Of a stretch of DNA of 35,424 nt, positions 1 to 9,282 are shown piece by piece. This DNA comes from Planctomycetaceae bacterium (GTDB taxonomy: Bacteria > Planctomycetota > Planctomycetia > Planctomycetales > Planctomycetaceae): contig SIAF01000009.1 of assembly GCA_009691905.1 (NCBI GenBank), positions 1 to 35,424 on the forward strand, written 5' to 3'. The position numbers were made by a program, and so were the translations under genes. Within the stretch, counting starts at the first letter, position 1. Each line of letters opens with the position of its first letter. The notes beneath the pieces were generated by a model. It searched no databases, had not been told where the DNA came from, and saw only the letters and a program-made list of their open reading frames with translations.

Positions 1-2
1 TC

Positions 3-1370
3 GACAGCGGTGCGGCGGCTACCATACTGCAGGCCACCGACTGCCGCACGGTGGGGATCGGCGATATCGCTCAAATCCTGGCGGGCGACCTGAATGCGGC
101 CCAGTTTGCACTTAGCGGCAGCGAACTGTCGCACATCGCTGCCGCCATCCTGACGGTCGGCGGCCTGACCACGGGGACGATCACCGTCGACGGCGTGACT
201 GGCACGCAGAGCCAGACCGCCGGTCCGGTGACGCTGATCGCCGGCTGCAACGGAGAGTCGATTCGCTTCACTGGAGCGGCCAGCACGTTCAACGCACTCA
301 CGGCCCTGACCGACAACGGGATAACGGTCGACTTCAACGTCACCACCGACGAGGGAGACCTGGTCCTCGACGGCGATGCGGATGGGACTGCCGATGGTGT
401 CGACAACATCGCCTTCGGGGCGGGCGTGACGCTCGACTCGGCCGGCAGCCTGACCCTCACCGCAGCGACGGGGGACATGACTGGAGCGGGAGCATTGACG
501 CTGAGAGCCGTCAATGGAGTGACAATCAACGACAACCTGACGACAGCGGGCCTGACCACGATCGACGCCGACCACGACGCCGACGGAGCGGGAACCTTCA
601 CCCTGGTCGCTGCCAAGACCCTGGACACCGCCGATCACGAGTTGTCGATCACCGCCGCCGACATCGACCTGCCGGGTTCGCTGGACAGCGGTCTGGCGGC
701 CACCACGCTCGAGGCCACCGACTGCCGCACGGTGGGGATCGGCGACATCGCCCAGATCCTGGCGGGCGACCTGAATGCGGCCCAGTTTGCACTTAGCGGG
801 AGCGAACTGTCGCACATCGCCGCCACCGGCCTGACGGTCGGCGGGATCACCACCGGGACGATCAACGTCGATGGCGTGACCGCCGCACAGAGCCAGACCG
901 CCGGTCCGGTGACCCTCATCGCCGGCTGCGACGGCGAGTCGATTCGCTTCACTGGAGCGGCCAGCACGTTCAACGCACTCACGGCCCTGGCCGACAACGG
1001 GATAACGGTCGACTTCAACGTCACCACCGACGAGGGAGACCTGGTCCTCGACGGCGATGCCGACACCACCGACGACGGCACCGGCCACGACGACATCGCT
1101 CTGGCCGCCGGAGTGACCCTCGATTCGGCCGGCAGCCTGACCCTCACCGCAGCGACGGGGGACATGACTGGAGCGGGAGCATTGACGCTGAGAGCCATCA
1201 ATGGAGTGACAATCAACGACAACCTGACGACAGCGGGCCTGACCACGATCGACGCCGACACGGATGCGGACGGAATCGGGACGTTCCGATTGGTTTTGGG
1301 ACAGACGCTGGCCACCGCCGATCACGAGCTGTCGATCACCGCCGCCGACATCGACCTGCCGGGTTCGCTC
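3..1370 (+). repeat. Two tandem coding repeats of 681 and 687 bp
   Basis: Unit 1 runs 3-683 and unit 2 runs 684-1370, each starting at the codons for Asp-Ser-Gly before the ATDCRTVG motif. The units differ by 6 bp in an Asp-rich loop (about 375-420 versus 1056-1112). A third unit starts at 1371 but diverges at once. Long blocks are almost identical at DNA level, for example 451-560 against 1138-1247 with about one change, so duplication or conversion is recent. More units probably lie upstream of the window. Confidence 0.9.
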
Positions 1371-3851
1371 GACAGCGGTGCGGCGGGGACGAATTTGTTG
1401 ACGAGCGATTCGGGGGCGGAAATCAACCTGGGTACGAATATCGCGGGTACGTTCAGCCTGACGGACGCCGAAATCGACCGAATGACGACCGCCGTGCTGA
1501 GGATTGGGCGGCGCGACGCGACTCCTTCGGGCGACATCACAGTCAGCCTCGATCTCACTCCGGCACACACCAATGTTTTGCACCTGATCACGGGCGGTTC
1601 GATCGTGGAAACGGGGGGCGCCATTCAGGTGGCGCAGCTTGCATTGGAATCTGATGGAGCGATGTCGCTGGCCAATCTCAACGACGTTGACGTGATTGCC
1701 GCACAGGTCTTTGGTTCCGGAAAGACCATCACCTACAAGGATGCCAACGACTTAACCGTAGGATCGGTCGATGGCGTCGTCGGCCTCGTCACGAACAACG
1801 GCGACATTCTGCTCGATGTCGGGGGGAAGGCAACGCAGCAGACTTTTGCCGATATTCATGCAGCGGGCCTCGAGGTGGTTGCGGTCGGCGAAGTCGACTT
1901 CTCCAATCCCGGCAACGATGTCACGACGTTGGCCGCCAGCACGGGCGGTCCCTTGAGTTTTCGCGACGCGAATACGCTGATCGTCGGCACGGTGGGCGGC
2001 ACGAGCGGCATCACAACCACCGGCGACGACGTGACGCTGCGGGCGACAGACTCGCTGATCCTCAACCAGTCGATCACAGCGCCCGGCGCAGTCGTGCGCC
2101 TGACCGCGGATATCGGAGCAATTGTCGACGATAATGGATCGGCGACCAACATCACCGCCGCCGGCGTCGCACTGCGGGCGGCCACAGGTATCGGCAGCAA
2201 CAATGCACTCGAAACTGCCGTGTCGACTTTGGCAGCCGGCAACAGCAGTTCGGGCAACTTGCGGATCGACAATGACGTCGGCGGACCACTCTCGATCGGT
2301 GTGGTTGATAGTCTGGCTGGCATCCAAAACGCCGGCGGCGGGTTCGTGGAGATCACCAATCATGGGGCGTTAACCGTCGACTCGGCGATTTCGAATGCGG
2401 GCGGCGGTGGCGTCACTCTTGAGACGCAAAGTGGCACCGGACCGTTGACCGTCAACGCCCCGATTCACGTCACGGGCGGTGACGGGGATCTGCACCTTAC
2501 GAGCGGAACCGACCTCATCATTACCGACACCGGCGACGAGATCGACCTGTTGACCGAAGGGAAGGGAGAAATTTTCGGGCTGGCTGAGGGTGTCGTCACA
2601 ATCCAGACCGACAACCAGTTGCCGAACCAGCAGAACGACGGTCACCCTGTCGTGATCCAGACGGGAGTCGGGGTCATCACGTCGCAGTCGCCGCTGCTCT
2701 TGGACGTGAACGCACCGCAGATCAATGCCGACGGGATCGCGCACATCACGGGTACGTTCGGGCACCCGGGCGAGCACAACTTCACGTTTGTCGTCAACTG
2801 GGGAGACGGAACGATCGACACCTACCACTTCGCCGATCCCGGCAACTTCGAATTCACGCACTTCTACCCAAAGAATCCGAGCACCGCCGATCAGTCGGCG
2901 CCGATCCCGGTTACGATTACCGAGATCGACGATCCCAACAGTCATTTTGAGGGGGGGCTGCAGCCTTTTCTGTTTTTTGGCGCGCTCAACGCGACCGACA
3001 CCGTCTTGTTTGTGAACGAGCAGGTTACGGTCGCCACATTTAACCACGTCTCCGGCGAAGGGCTGGGCTTCGTGCGAATCGACACGACGCTGAAAATTCC
3101 CCTGTTGCTGTTTCCGCCGCTCACGACGCTGGTTTACCTGTTCGACGAAACGGGCGGATTTGCCACACAAGCGGCGAACGATTTCGAGGGTTCAGGCGCC
3201 GACGAAGTTTCATCCATCGAATCCCGGCAGGTGCTGCTGGTCGCCGTGAGCGTGACCGGTGAAGCGGCCGATCCCGTCGTTTTCGGCGAAAGCGTGCTCG
3301 ACGACCTGCCAAAGCTGTTCCAAAACCTGCCGGATGGTCATTACCGCATCCTGATCAAAGAAGTGGGCGAGAGTCGATTGCGCTTGCTGCTCGAAGTGAA
3401 TCTGCGCGGCGGTAAACCGGCCGACGACAACGAACAGGGACAGGATGCCGCCCCGGCAACCGAGGCCGACTCGAATTCTGAAGCCGGGAAGTCGACAGAC
3501 GTCGAGACCGATCAAGCCGATGCCCTGCCGAGTGAAGCCCCGACGGCGCTAAACGGCGGGGGCACGGTTCCCAGGACGCAACCGCAATTTCCGGAACTCG
3601 AACAGGGCGAGGCCGCAGCAGACATTGCAGCCCCGCTGGTCGCTCGCGATCACGAACGACAACGGGTCGCCGGCAGCAGTTCAGCGCCGGCCCTGGCTCT
3701 GGGCGTCGGGGCGGCGGCAACGATTAGTACTCAGCAACCGTGGGAAGAACGAGTCGATGCGGCGCTCGAACAGGTCGAAGGCAACGAACTATCGAAAGCC
3801 GCGCGTCTGGCCAGACGCGTGCGCCGGCATTTCGCCGGTGCTGGTGTATGA
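3..3851 (+). CDS. Giant repeat-rich secreted/surface protein, 5' end cut off by the window
   Basis: The reading frame is open from the first bases of the window and ends at TGA 3849-3851. The GTG at 51 is internal, because codons 3-50 encode the same residues (DSGAAAT..ATDCRTVG) that precede the next repeat copy, so the true start lies upstream. Visible parts are two long near-identical tandem repeats (3-683 and 684-1370), then about 450 residues of degenerate Gly/Thr/Asp-rich beta repeats resembling filamentous-haemagglutinin or autotransporter passenger repeats. A PKD-like segment with a WGDG motif follows (about 2720-2910), then a charged Asp/Glu/Ala/Pro-rich stretch and an Arg-rich C-terminus ending RRVRRHFAGAGV. 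No sortase, PEP-CTERM or autotransporter barrel is seen. Giant repeat proteins of this style are common in planctomycetes; a role in adhesion or cell envelope is inference only. Confidence 0.8.
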   Translation, partial: DSGAAATILQATDCRTVGIGDIAQILAGDLNAAQFALSGSELSHIAAAILTVGGLTTGTITVDGVTGTQSQTAGPVTLIAGCNGESIRFTGAASTFNALTALTDNGITVDFNVTTDEGDLVLDGDADGTADGVDNIAFGAGVTLDSAGSLTLTAATGDMTGAGALTLRAVNGVTINDNLTTAGLTTIDADHDADGAGTFTLVAAKTLDTADHELSITAADIDLPGSLDSGLAATTLEATDCRTVGIGDIAQILAGDLNAAQFALSGSELSHIAATGLTVGGITTGTINVDGVTAAQSQTAGPVTLIAGCDGESIRFTGAASTFNALTALADNGITVDFNVTTDEGDLVLDGDADTTDDGTGHDDIALAAGVTLDSAGSLTLTAATGDMTGAGALTLRAINGVTINDNLTTAGLTTIDADTDADGIGTFRLVLGQTLATADHELSITAADIDLPGSLDSGAAGTNLLTSDSGAEINLGTNIAGTFSLTDAEIDRMTTAVLRIGRRDATPSGDITVSLDLTPAHTNVLHLITGGSIVETGGAIQVAQLALESDGAMSLANLNDVDVIAAQVFGSGKTITYKDANDLTVGSVDGVVGLVTNNGDILLDVGGKATQQTFADIHAAGLEVVAVGEVDFSNPGNDVTTLAASTGGPLSFRDANTLIVGTVGGTSGITTTGDDVTLRATDSLILNQSITAPGAVVRLTADIGAIVDDNGSATNITAAGVALRAATGIGSNNALETAVSTLAAGNSSSGNLRIDNDVGGPLSIGVVDSLAGIQNAGGGFVEITNHGALTVDSAISNAGGGGVTLETQSGTGPLTVNAPIHVTGGDGDLHLTSGTDLIITDTGDEIDLLTEGKGEIFGLAEGVVTIQTDNQLPNQQNDGHPVVIQTGVGVITSQSPLLLDVNAPQINADGIAHITGTFGHPGEHNFTFVVNWGDGTIDTYHFADPGNFEFTHFYPKNPSTADQSAPIPVTITEIDDPNSHFEGGLQPFLFFGALNATDTVLFVNEQVTVATFNHVSGEGLGFVRIDTTLKIPLLLFPPLTTLVYLFDETGGFATQAANDFEGSGADEVSSIESRQVLLVAVSVTGEAADPVVFGESVLDDLPKLFQNLPDGHYRILIKEVGESRLRLLLEVNLRGGKPADDNEQGQDAAPATEADSNSEAGKSTDVETDQADALPSEAPTALNGGGTVPRTQPQFPELEQGEAAADIAAPLVARDHERQRVAGSSSAPALALGVGAAATISTQQPWEERVDAALEQVEGNELSKAARLARRVRRHFAGAGV

Positions 3852-3959
3852 TTGCTCGAGACGAAGGAGCGCCTGAATTCTGATGGACCGGATCAAGAAT
3901 TGATGAAATCGTCTGCGGTATCGAAAAAGTCGTCGGTGCCGGGCGAAGGAGAGTTCGTA

Positions 3960-5111
3960 ATGGTTCGTTGCCCGCAATGTCAGTCCGACCTGAGCCGACT
4001 GCCGGCGATTCCACAGCAATGTCCCGAATGCGGCCAGTGCCTCGAGGGACAGGTCGGCGACGACGACAACGATCCCGGCACGAATCTCGGGTCGGGTGAA
4101 TTCGACGTTTCGATCGTCGATCGCACGGCGTCCTCTGGCGAATTCTCATGGCAAGACGGTTCATCCGGTGCTGCCCCCAACGCCGCCGATGATCCGGGAA
4201 AAACCGTTCAATCGGACGAGTTCGAAGCGGTCGACGTCGATCGGACGGTGCAATCCGAAGACTCTTCGTGGACCAACGACCTGTCTCCCGCGTCGCCGAA
4301 CGCAACGGTCGAATCAGACCCCGCGGTCGACTCCGAGGTTGTCGATCCCGGCGCGAACGACCGCACGGTGCAATCCGACGAATTCTCGTGGCAGCAAGAC
4401 CCGGCCGGTGCTCCGCCGACGTCCGCGGGCGACGCCACCAGAACCGTCGCCAAGGATGATTTCAACGCGGCGCGGGGCGATCAAACGATGCAATCTGACG
4501 AATTTGCACTGTCGGACGCCGATATGCGGGGCGGATTGCCGGCAGACCCGGGCAGCGATCGAACGGTCATGTCCGACGAGTGGAGTTCGCCCGGGGCCGA
4601 TCAGACGATGCTCTCGGACGAGCTGCCGCCCGATGCCGTCAAGACCATGCAGACTTTGTGGTCGGGCGCAGTCCAGGGGCCGACTCATCCGGGAATGTCG
4701 ATCAAAGGCGCCAATCTAGGCCCGGCCGGCAGCGGTTCAACGCTGGTGATCAAGCAACGCCGGTTGAGCACCCTCGGAGAGTCGCCGGTCGCCAACAAAG
4801 ACACCGAATACGAATTGATTCGAGTGCTGGGCGAGGGGGGCATGGGGGTCGTCTACGACGCCCGTCAGACCTCGGTCGATCGCTCGGTCGCCATCAAGAT
4901 GCTCAAGCCGCGGACTTCGAGCGACGAGCGGCAGCAACAGAAGTTTCTCGCCGAGGCCGTCGTCACCGGCGATCTCGACCACCCCAACATCGTGCCGATT
5001 TACGATGTCGGCAAGAGCGAGCATGGCTTGCTGTTCTATGCGATGAAGAAGGTCAAGGGCACTCCGTGGATGAAGCTCTTGCCGCAGAAATCGCAAACCG
5101 AGAACCTTTAA
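3960..5111 (+). CDS. Ser/Thr protein kinase, N-terminal part (zinc ribbon, TVQSDE repeats, kinase N-lobe), ends at an internal TAA
   Basis: The ATG at 3960 is chosen because GAAGGAG (3945-3951) sits 8 nt upstream and the protein then begins MVRCPQCQ, a zinc ribbon (Cys4, Cys7, Cys21, Cys24) typical of planctomycete kinases. ATG 3903 and TTG 3852 are in frame further upstream. Between the ribbon and the kinase lie nine degenerate copies of a (D)(R/Q)T(V/M)QSDE motif. The kinase N-lobe has the glycine loop GEGGMG (residues 291-296) and the VAIK lysine (K313), then LDHPNIVPIYDVG and a hinge FYAMKKVKG. The frame stops at TAA 5109-5111, just before helix E. The rest of the kinase continues in the same frame from 5112, so this is half of an interrupted gene. 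The N-lobe alone should be catalytically inactive. Confidence 0.85.
   Translation: MVRCPQCQSDLSRLPAIPQQCPECGQCLEGQVGDDDNDPGTNLGSGEFDVSIVDRTASSGEFSWQDGSSGAAPNAADDPGKTVQSDEFEAVDVDRTVQSEDSSWTNDLSPASPNATVESDPAVDSEVVDPGANDRTVQSDEFSWQQDPAGAPPTSAGDATRTVAKDDFNAARGDQTMQSDEFALSDADMRGGLPADPGSDRTVMSDEWSSPGADQTMLSDELPPDAVKTMQTLWSGAVQGPTHPGMSIKGANLGPAGSGSTLVIKQRRLSTLGESPVANKDTEYELIRVLGEGGMGVVYDARQTSVDRSVAIKMLKPRTSSDERQQQKFLAEAVVTGDLDHPNIVPIYDVGKSEHGLLFYAMKKVKGTPWMKLLPQKSQTENL
4115..4670 (+). repeat. Nine degenerate TVQSDE-type peptide repeats
   Basis: Within the low-complexity linker of the kinase the motif recurs as DRTASSGEF, GKTVQSDEF, DRTVQSEDS, DRTVQSDEF, TRTVAKDDF, DQTMQSDEF, DRTVMSDEW, DQTMLSDEL and VKTMQTLWS. 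The spacing is irregular (about 10-45 residues) and the DNA is diverged, so the peptide rather than the DNA is conserved. Each copy offers a Thr and usually a Ser in an acidic setting. Function is not known. Confidence 0.75.
5109..5111 (+). other. In-frame TAA interrupting the kinase domain
   Basis: The codons read AAC CTT TAA ATC CTG ATG AAG GTC GCC GAC, and the frame is unchanged on both sides (5109 and 5118 are both multiples of three). Kinases of this type usually read through this segment without a break, so one base change (for example GAA, CAA or AAA to TAA) explains it. There is no indel. ATG 5118, 6 nt after the stop, is the next possible start. No Shine-Dalgarno precedes it, so it would need reinitiation or readthrough. 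A sequencing error cannot be excluded from one sequence. Confidence 0.85.
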
Positions 5112-5117
5112 ATCCTG

Positions 5118-8100
5118 ATGAAGGTCGCCGACGCCGTGGGTTTTGCCCACGCTCGGGGAGTCATCCACCGCGATCTCAAACCCGAGAACGTAATGCTCGG
5201 CGATTTCGGCGAAGTGTTGGTGATGGACTGGGGGCTGGCGCTGCCGGCCGCCGGCTTTGCCAAGGCGGCGACGATCTCTCCGGCCCACAGTATGGGGGGC
5301 ACTCCGGCCTATATGGCCCCCGAAATGGCCAGCGGACCGCTCGAAAAAATCAACTTCACCAGCGACGTCTACCTGCTGGGGGCGATTCTGTACGAGATTT
5401 TGACCGGCCGGCCGCCGCATACCGGCAAAAACACGATGCAGTGCCTGTTTGCCGCGGCCAAGAATGACATTCGGCAGACCGACAAGACCGGCGAGCTGAT
5501 GGACATCGCACTCAGGGCGATGGCCACCAAAACCAAAGCGCGGTACGAAACGGTTCGGCACTTCCAGGACGCCATTCGCGATTATCAATCGCACACCGAG
5601 AGCAGCGCGCTATCGACGCGGGCCGCCGAAGAAATGCAGAAGGCCCAGGCCAGCGACGACTACCGCGATTACGCACGGGCCCTGTTTGCGTTCGAAGAAT
5701 CTCTGGCGCTGTGGAATGGCAATGCGCGCGCCCGCACGGGCCTCGATGAAATCAAGCTCAAATACGCGGCCAGCGCCCTGCGCAAGGGCGACTTCGACCT
5801 GGGTGCCGGCTTGCTCGACCCGGCCAACCCCGATCACGCGCGGTTGCATCGGCAGCTCAACCACGCGCAGCTCGAACGGGAGACGCGGCAGAACCGGCTG
5901 CAGACGCTGAAGCGCGTCGCCGCCAGTCTGGCCGCATTGTTTCTGGTGTCGCTGACGGTTGGCTTTTTCTGGATCAAGAGCGCGCGCGACAAGGCGATCG
6001 AATCGCAGAGACTTGAAGCCGTTGCTCGCGCGACAGCCGACGAACAAACGATCATTGCCCTGGCCGCCAAGGAAGAGGCCGGCACGCAGCGCGACGAGGC
6101 CGTCGACGCGCGGAGGGAAGAAGCTGTCGCTCGCGCGGCAGCCGACGAACAAACGATCATTGCCCTGGCCGCCAAGGAAGAGGCCGGCACGCAGCGCGAC
6201 AACGCGATCGCTTCGGAGAAGGCTGCGATCGAAGCCCGGAAACGGGAAGAGTACGAAGCCTATATCGCCCGGATCGGGCTGGCCGCCGCCAAAATCGAGG
6301 ACAACGCTTTCGACAACGCTCGCGAATTGCTCAATTTGTGCCACAAGGAAACGCCCGAATTGCTCAACTGGGAATGGGGGCGCTTGATGTTCCTGTGCGG
6401 CCAGTCGCGGCGCGCCGTCGATGCCCGGGCGCGGCTGGATGCGGCCGCGTTCGCTCCCGATGGCAAGCGGTTTGTGACCGGCAGCTTGAGCCACACCGCC
6501 GACGTCTGGGACACGGCCACCGGCGAAAAGCAACTCTCGATTCCGCATGCAGGCGCGCAAGTGCATGCGGTTGCCTACTCACCCGTAGCGCCGCTGATCG
6601 CGACCGGCAGCAACGACCCCCAGGGCTACCTGCGAATCGTCAACGCCCAGACCGGCGAGATCGTCCGGCGATTTCCCGAAGGCGATCACGACGCCGATCG
6701 GCCGGGGCATAGGGGTGAAGTCTTCAGCGTCGCGTTTTCCCGAGACGGTCGCCGCCTGCTTTCGACCTCGTACGATAAAACCGCCCGATTGTGGGACGTC
6801 GAAACAGGCCGCGAGCTGCAGGCCTATGCCGGTCACAACTGGTGGGTCTGGCAGGCGGCGTTCTCACCCGACGATTCGCAGTTCGTGACCGTCAGTCACG
6901 ACGGCACGGCGATCGTCTGGGACGTCGAATCAGGCGAACAGAAGGGGCAGTTTATCGGACACAAAGGGCCGGTGTTTTCGGTCGCCTGGTCGGGTGACGG
7001 ACGGGTGGCCACGGGGGGCTACGACACGAAAATTCTCGTCTGGAAGCCCGCCGATCTCAAGCCTTTCGATCTCAAGAAAATTGCCGAAGGCGAACCGATC
7101 GAACAGCCGCCGCTGGTCACCCTCGAAGGGCATTCGGCCGGCGTCCACTCCGTCCGGTTTTCGCGCGACAGCGAGTTGGTCCTCAGCGGAGCCCACGACA
7201 ATTCGGTGCGCCTGTGGGACGCCTCTTCTGGGCACCAGGTGCAGACGTTTCGCGGCCACGCGAGCTGGGTGCGCGCCTGCGCCCTCTCGCCCGATGAGCG
7301 CACCATTCTGTCAGTCGGCTACGATCAAAAGGCGCTGCTGTGGAACATCACCGAGTACGAAGAGGTTCGCGTCTTGAAGGCGCGAACCTTGAAGGGGCAT
7401 AGCGACGCCGTCCTGGCGGCTTCGTTCTCGCACGACGGGCAGCAGATCGTCACCGCCAGCCGCGACAAAACCGCCCGAACCTGGAACTTCAGCGACGGCA
7501 GCCCGCTCCAAACCTTCGAAGAGGGGCACACCTTTCTGGCTTCGAACGCAGCGTTCTTTTCCGACGGCACGCGGCTGGCGACGGCCGCGGTCGACAACAC
7601 CGTCAGAATCTGGGACGTCGCCACCGGATCGGAAATCGACAGGTTCGACCATACCGGTCGTAGTGCCGCTCTGGCGATGTCGCGTGACGCGCGACGCATG
7701 CTGACCGGTTCAGACGATAAGTCCGCCAAAGTGTGGGACATCGACTCCAGAACCGTGGTCGCGACATTCCGCGGCCACAAACAAGAGGTCACCGCGGTCG
7801 CGTTCGCACCCGACGACAAAGTCGTCTTCACCGGCGATTCGAATGGGGCGTCGATGCTCTGGGAGCCGCAATCCGGCGAGTTGCTGCAGCGCCTGGATGG
7901 CCACACCCGAAAGGTGACAGGTGCCGCCTTTTTGCCGAACGGACGCCGGCTGTTGACCGCCAGTATCGACAAGACTGTCGCTCAATGGGATCTCACGAGC
8001 GGGCAGGAACTCGTCAAGCTCGTCCTCAGGCACCCCGACGCGGTCCTCGCCCTGGCCCTTCTGCCGGACGGCCGGCGGGCGCTGACCAGTTGTGCTGACG

Positions 8101-9254
8101 GGCAGGTGCGCCTCTGGGATCTCGATTCGGCGAGCGTGGCCCTGACGCTGGCCTCTAAGGGCGTGGTCAATGCCGTGGCGGTGACTGACGACGGGAAGCT
8201 GGCGCTGACCGCCAGCTCGGAAGAAAAAACCGTCCGGCTGTGGAATCTGCCATCCGGGCGCGAGAGGGAGGTTCCCGCCGAGGCCAATCGACTGGAAGCG
8301 TTTCTCAATTTCAATCGTCGCGGCGGTCAGGTCTGGACGGCAATCTTTGCACCCAAAGTTAATGATAAAGATAAAGTGCTCACGGTGGGCGGGTCGGATG
8401 CCCGCTTGTGGGATCTTGACTCGGGCGACGAAATAATCAATTTCAGCCCCAACGGCATCGTCGCTTCCGCCGTGTTTTCGACCGACGGCAAGCACGTTCT
8501 CACCGGCAGTTGGGACAATTCGGCCCGCATCTGGACCGCTGAAAACGGCCACTCCGAGCGGAAACTGATCGATCAGCACTCCAAGGGAGTCAACACGGCC
8601 GTCTTCTCACCCGACGGCACGATGATTCTCACAGCCAGCGACGATCAAACCGCCGTGCTGTGGGAACCGGATGCCCAGGAGTGGAAGGTTCTCAAAGTCT
8701 TGAAAGGACACAAAGGGTCCGTTCGCAGCGGGGTCTTCTCGCCTGACGGTCGGCAGGTACTGACCGCCTCCAGCGATAAGACGGCGCGGCTCTGGGATGT
8801 CGACAGCGGAGCCGAACTTCGTCAATTCGTCGGCCACGACCTTGCCGTTTTAAGCGCCGTTTTCTCGGCCGACGGCTCGCGAATTGCGACCGGCAGCGAA
8901 GATCGTTCGGCTCGCGTCTGGGAAATCAACGGCGACGAAAAGCCTCTGGTGCTGGAAGGGCACACCGCCCCTGTCTCGTCGGTCACATTTCTGCATGATC
9001 GCCGCGCTCCCCAGGGCAGTCGCCTGATTACCGGCAGTCTCGACAACACGGCGAAACTGTGGGACGTGGATCGGCGGAACGGGGAAGGAACGGGCAAGGA
9101 AATTCTGACCCTGAAAGGCCATACGCAGGAAGTCACCTGCGTCGACGCGTCGACCAGCGGTCTGTATCTGTTGACCGGTGGTCGCGACGGTAAGGCGGTC
9201 GTGTGGCTGGCGATTGACTGGACCAAGCCGCTGCAGGTCCAAGCTGCAAAATAG
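5118..9254 (+). CDS. Ser/Thr protein kinase, C-terminal part (kinase C-lobe, TM, coiled coil, 21 WD40 repeats)
   Basis: This is the in-frame continuation of the upstream half gene. Residues counted from ATG 5118: catalytic loop HRDLKPEN (17-24), DWG in place of DFG (37-39), GTPAYMAPE, and SDVYLLGAILYEILTGRPP. A helical linker follows (about 5580-5900), then one transmembrane segment (about 5915-5980, RVAASLAALFLVSLTVGFF). Next is a charged coiled coil with a duplicated 35-residue unit, and a conserved segment with NWEWGRLMFLCGQ. From about 6415 to the end there are 21 WD40 repeats, enough for three seven-bladed propellers. The topology would put the kinase in the cytoplasm and the propellers across the membrane. 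It would normally be one protein of about 1,760 residues with the upstream part. Alone, this half lacks the ATP-binding N-lobe. Stop TAG 9252-9254. Confidence 0.85.
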   Translation: MKVADAVGFAHARGVIHRDLKPENVMLGDFGEVLVMDWGLALPAAGFAKAATISPAHSMGGTPAYMAPEMASGPLEKINFTSDVYLLGAILYEILTGRPPHTGKNTMQCLFAAAKNDIRQTDKTGELMDIALRAMATKTKARYETVRHFQDAIRDYQSHTESSALSTRAAEEMQKAQASDDYRDYARALFAFEESLALWNGNARARTGLDEIKLKYAASALRKGDFDLGAGLLDPANPDHARLHRQLNHAQLERETRQNRLQTLKRVAASLAALFLVSLTVGFFWIKSARDKAIESQRLEAVARATADEQTIIALAAKEEAGTQRDEAVDARREEAVARAAADEQTIIALAAKEEAGTQRDNAIASEKAAIEARKREEYEAYIARIGLAAAKIEDNAFDNARELLNLCHKETPELLNWEWGRLMFLCGQSRRAVDARARLDAAAFAPDGKRFVTGSLSHTADVWDTATGEKQLSIPHAGAQVHAVAYSPVAPLIATGSNDPQGYLRIVNAQTGEIVRRFPEGDHDADRPGHRGEVFSVAFSRDGRRLLSTSYDKTARLWDVETGRELQAYAGHNWWVWQAAFSPDDSQFVTVSHDGTAIVWDVESGEQKGQFIGHKGPVFSVAWSGDGRVATGGYDTKILVWKPADLKPFDLKKIAEGEPIEQPPLVTLEGHSAGVHSVRFSRDSELVLSGAHDNSVRLWDASSGHQVQTFRGHASWVRACALSPDERTILSVGYDQKALLWNITEYEEVRVLKARTLKGHSDAVLAASFSHDGQQIVTASRDKTARTWNFSDGSPLQTFEEGHTFLASNAAFFSDGTRLATAAVDNTVRIWDVATGSEIDRFDHTGRSAALAMSRDARRMLTGSDDKSAKVWDIDSRTVVATFRGHKQEVTAVAFAPDDKVVFTGDSNGASMLWEPQSGELLQRLDGHTRKVTGAAFLPNGRRLLTASIDKTVAQWDLTSGQELVKLVLRHPDAVLALALLPDGRRALTSCADGQVRLWDLDSASVALTLASKGVVNAVAVTDDGKLALTASSEEKTVRLWNLPSGREREVPAEANRLEAFLNFNRRGGQVWTAIFAPKVNDKDKVLTVGGSDARLWDLDSGDEIINFSPNGIVASAVFSTDGKHVLTGSWDNSARIWTAENGHSERKLIDQHSKGVNTAVFSPDGTMILTASDDQTAVLWEPDAQEWKVLKVLKGHKGSVRSGVFSPDGRQVLTASSDKTARLWDVDSGAELRQFVGHDLAVLSAVFSADGSRIATGSEDRSARVWEINGDEKPLVLEGHTAPVSSVTFLHDRRAPQGSRLITGSLDNTAKLWDVDRRNGEGTGKEILTLKGHTQEVTCVDASTSGLYLLTGGRDGKAVVWLAIDWTKPLQVQAAK
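6021..6200 (+). repeat. 75-bp direct duplication in the coiled coil (period 105 bp)
   Basis: Bases 6021-6095 recur at 6126-6200 with two differences seen by eye. They encode the duplicated peptide (AR)A(T/A)ADEQTIIALAAKEEAGTQRD. The 105-bp period adds 35 residues, a multiple of the heptad, so the coiled coil would be lengthened in register. Confidence 0.9.
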
Positions 9255-9259
9255 TTCGC

Positions 9260-9282
9260 GTAGAACGGACTCTTAGTCCGTT
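9260..9282 (+). repeat. GTAG-hairpin element, copy 1
   Basis: GTAG (9260-9263) is followed by stem AACGGACT (9264-9271), loop CTT (9272-9274) and the exact complement AGTCCGTT (9275-9282). It begins 6 bp after the kinase stop codon. It has no T-run, so it is not a classical terminator, though the hairpin may protect the 3' end of the mRNA. It shares its layout with six other intergenic hairpins in this window. Confidence 0.75.

Noticed and set aside
5109-5120. Frameshift as the cause of the kinase split
   Set aside because: Both halves are in the same frame, so a single stop codon and not an indel separates them.
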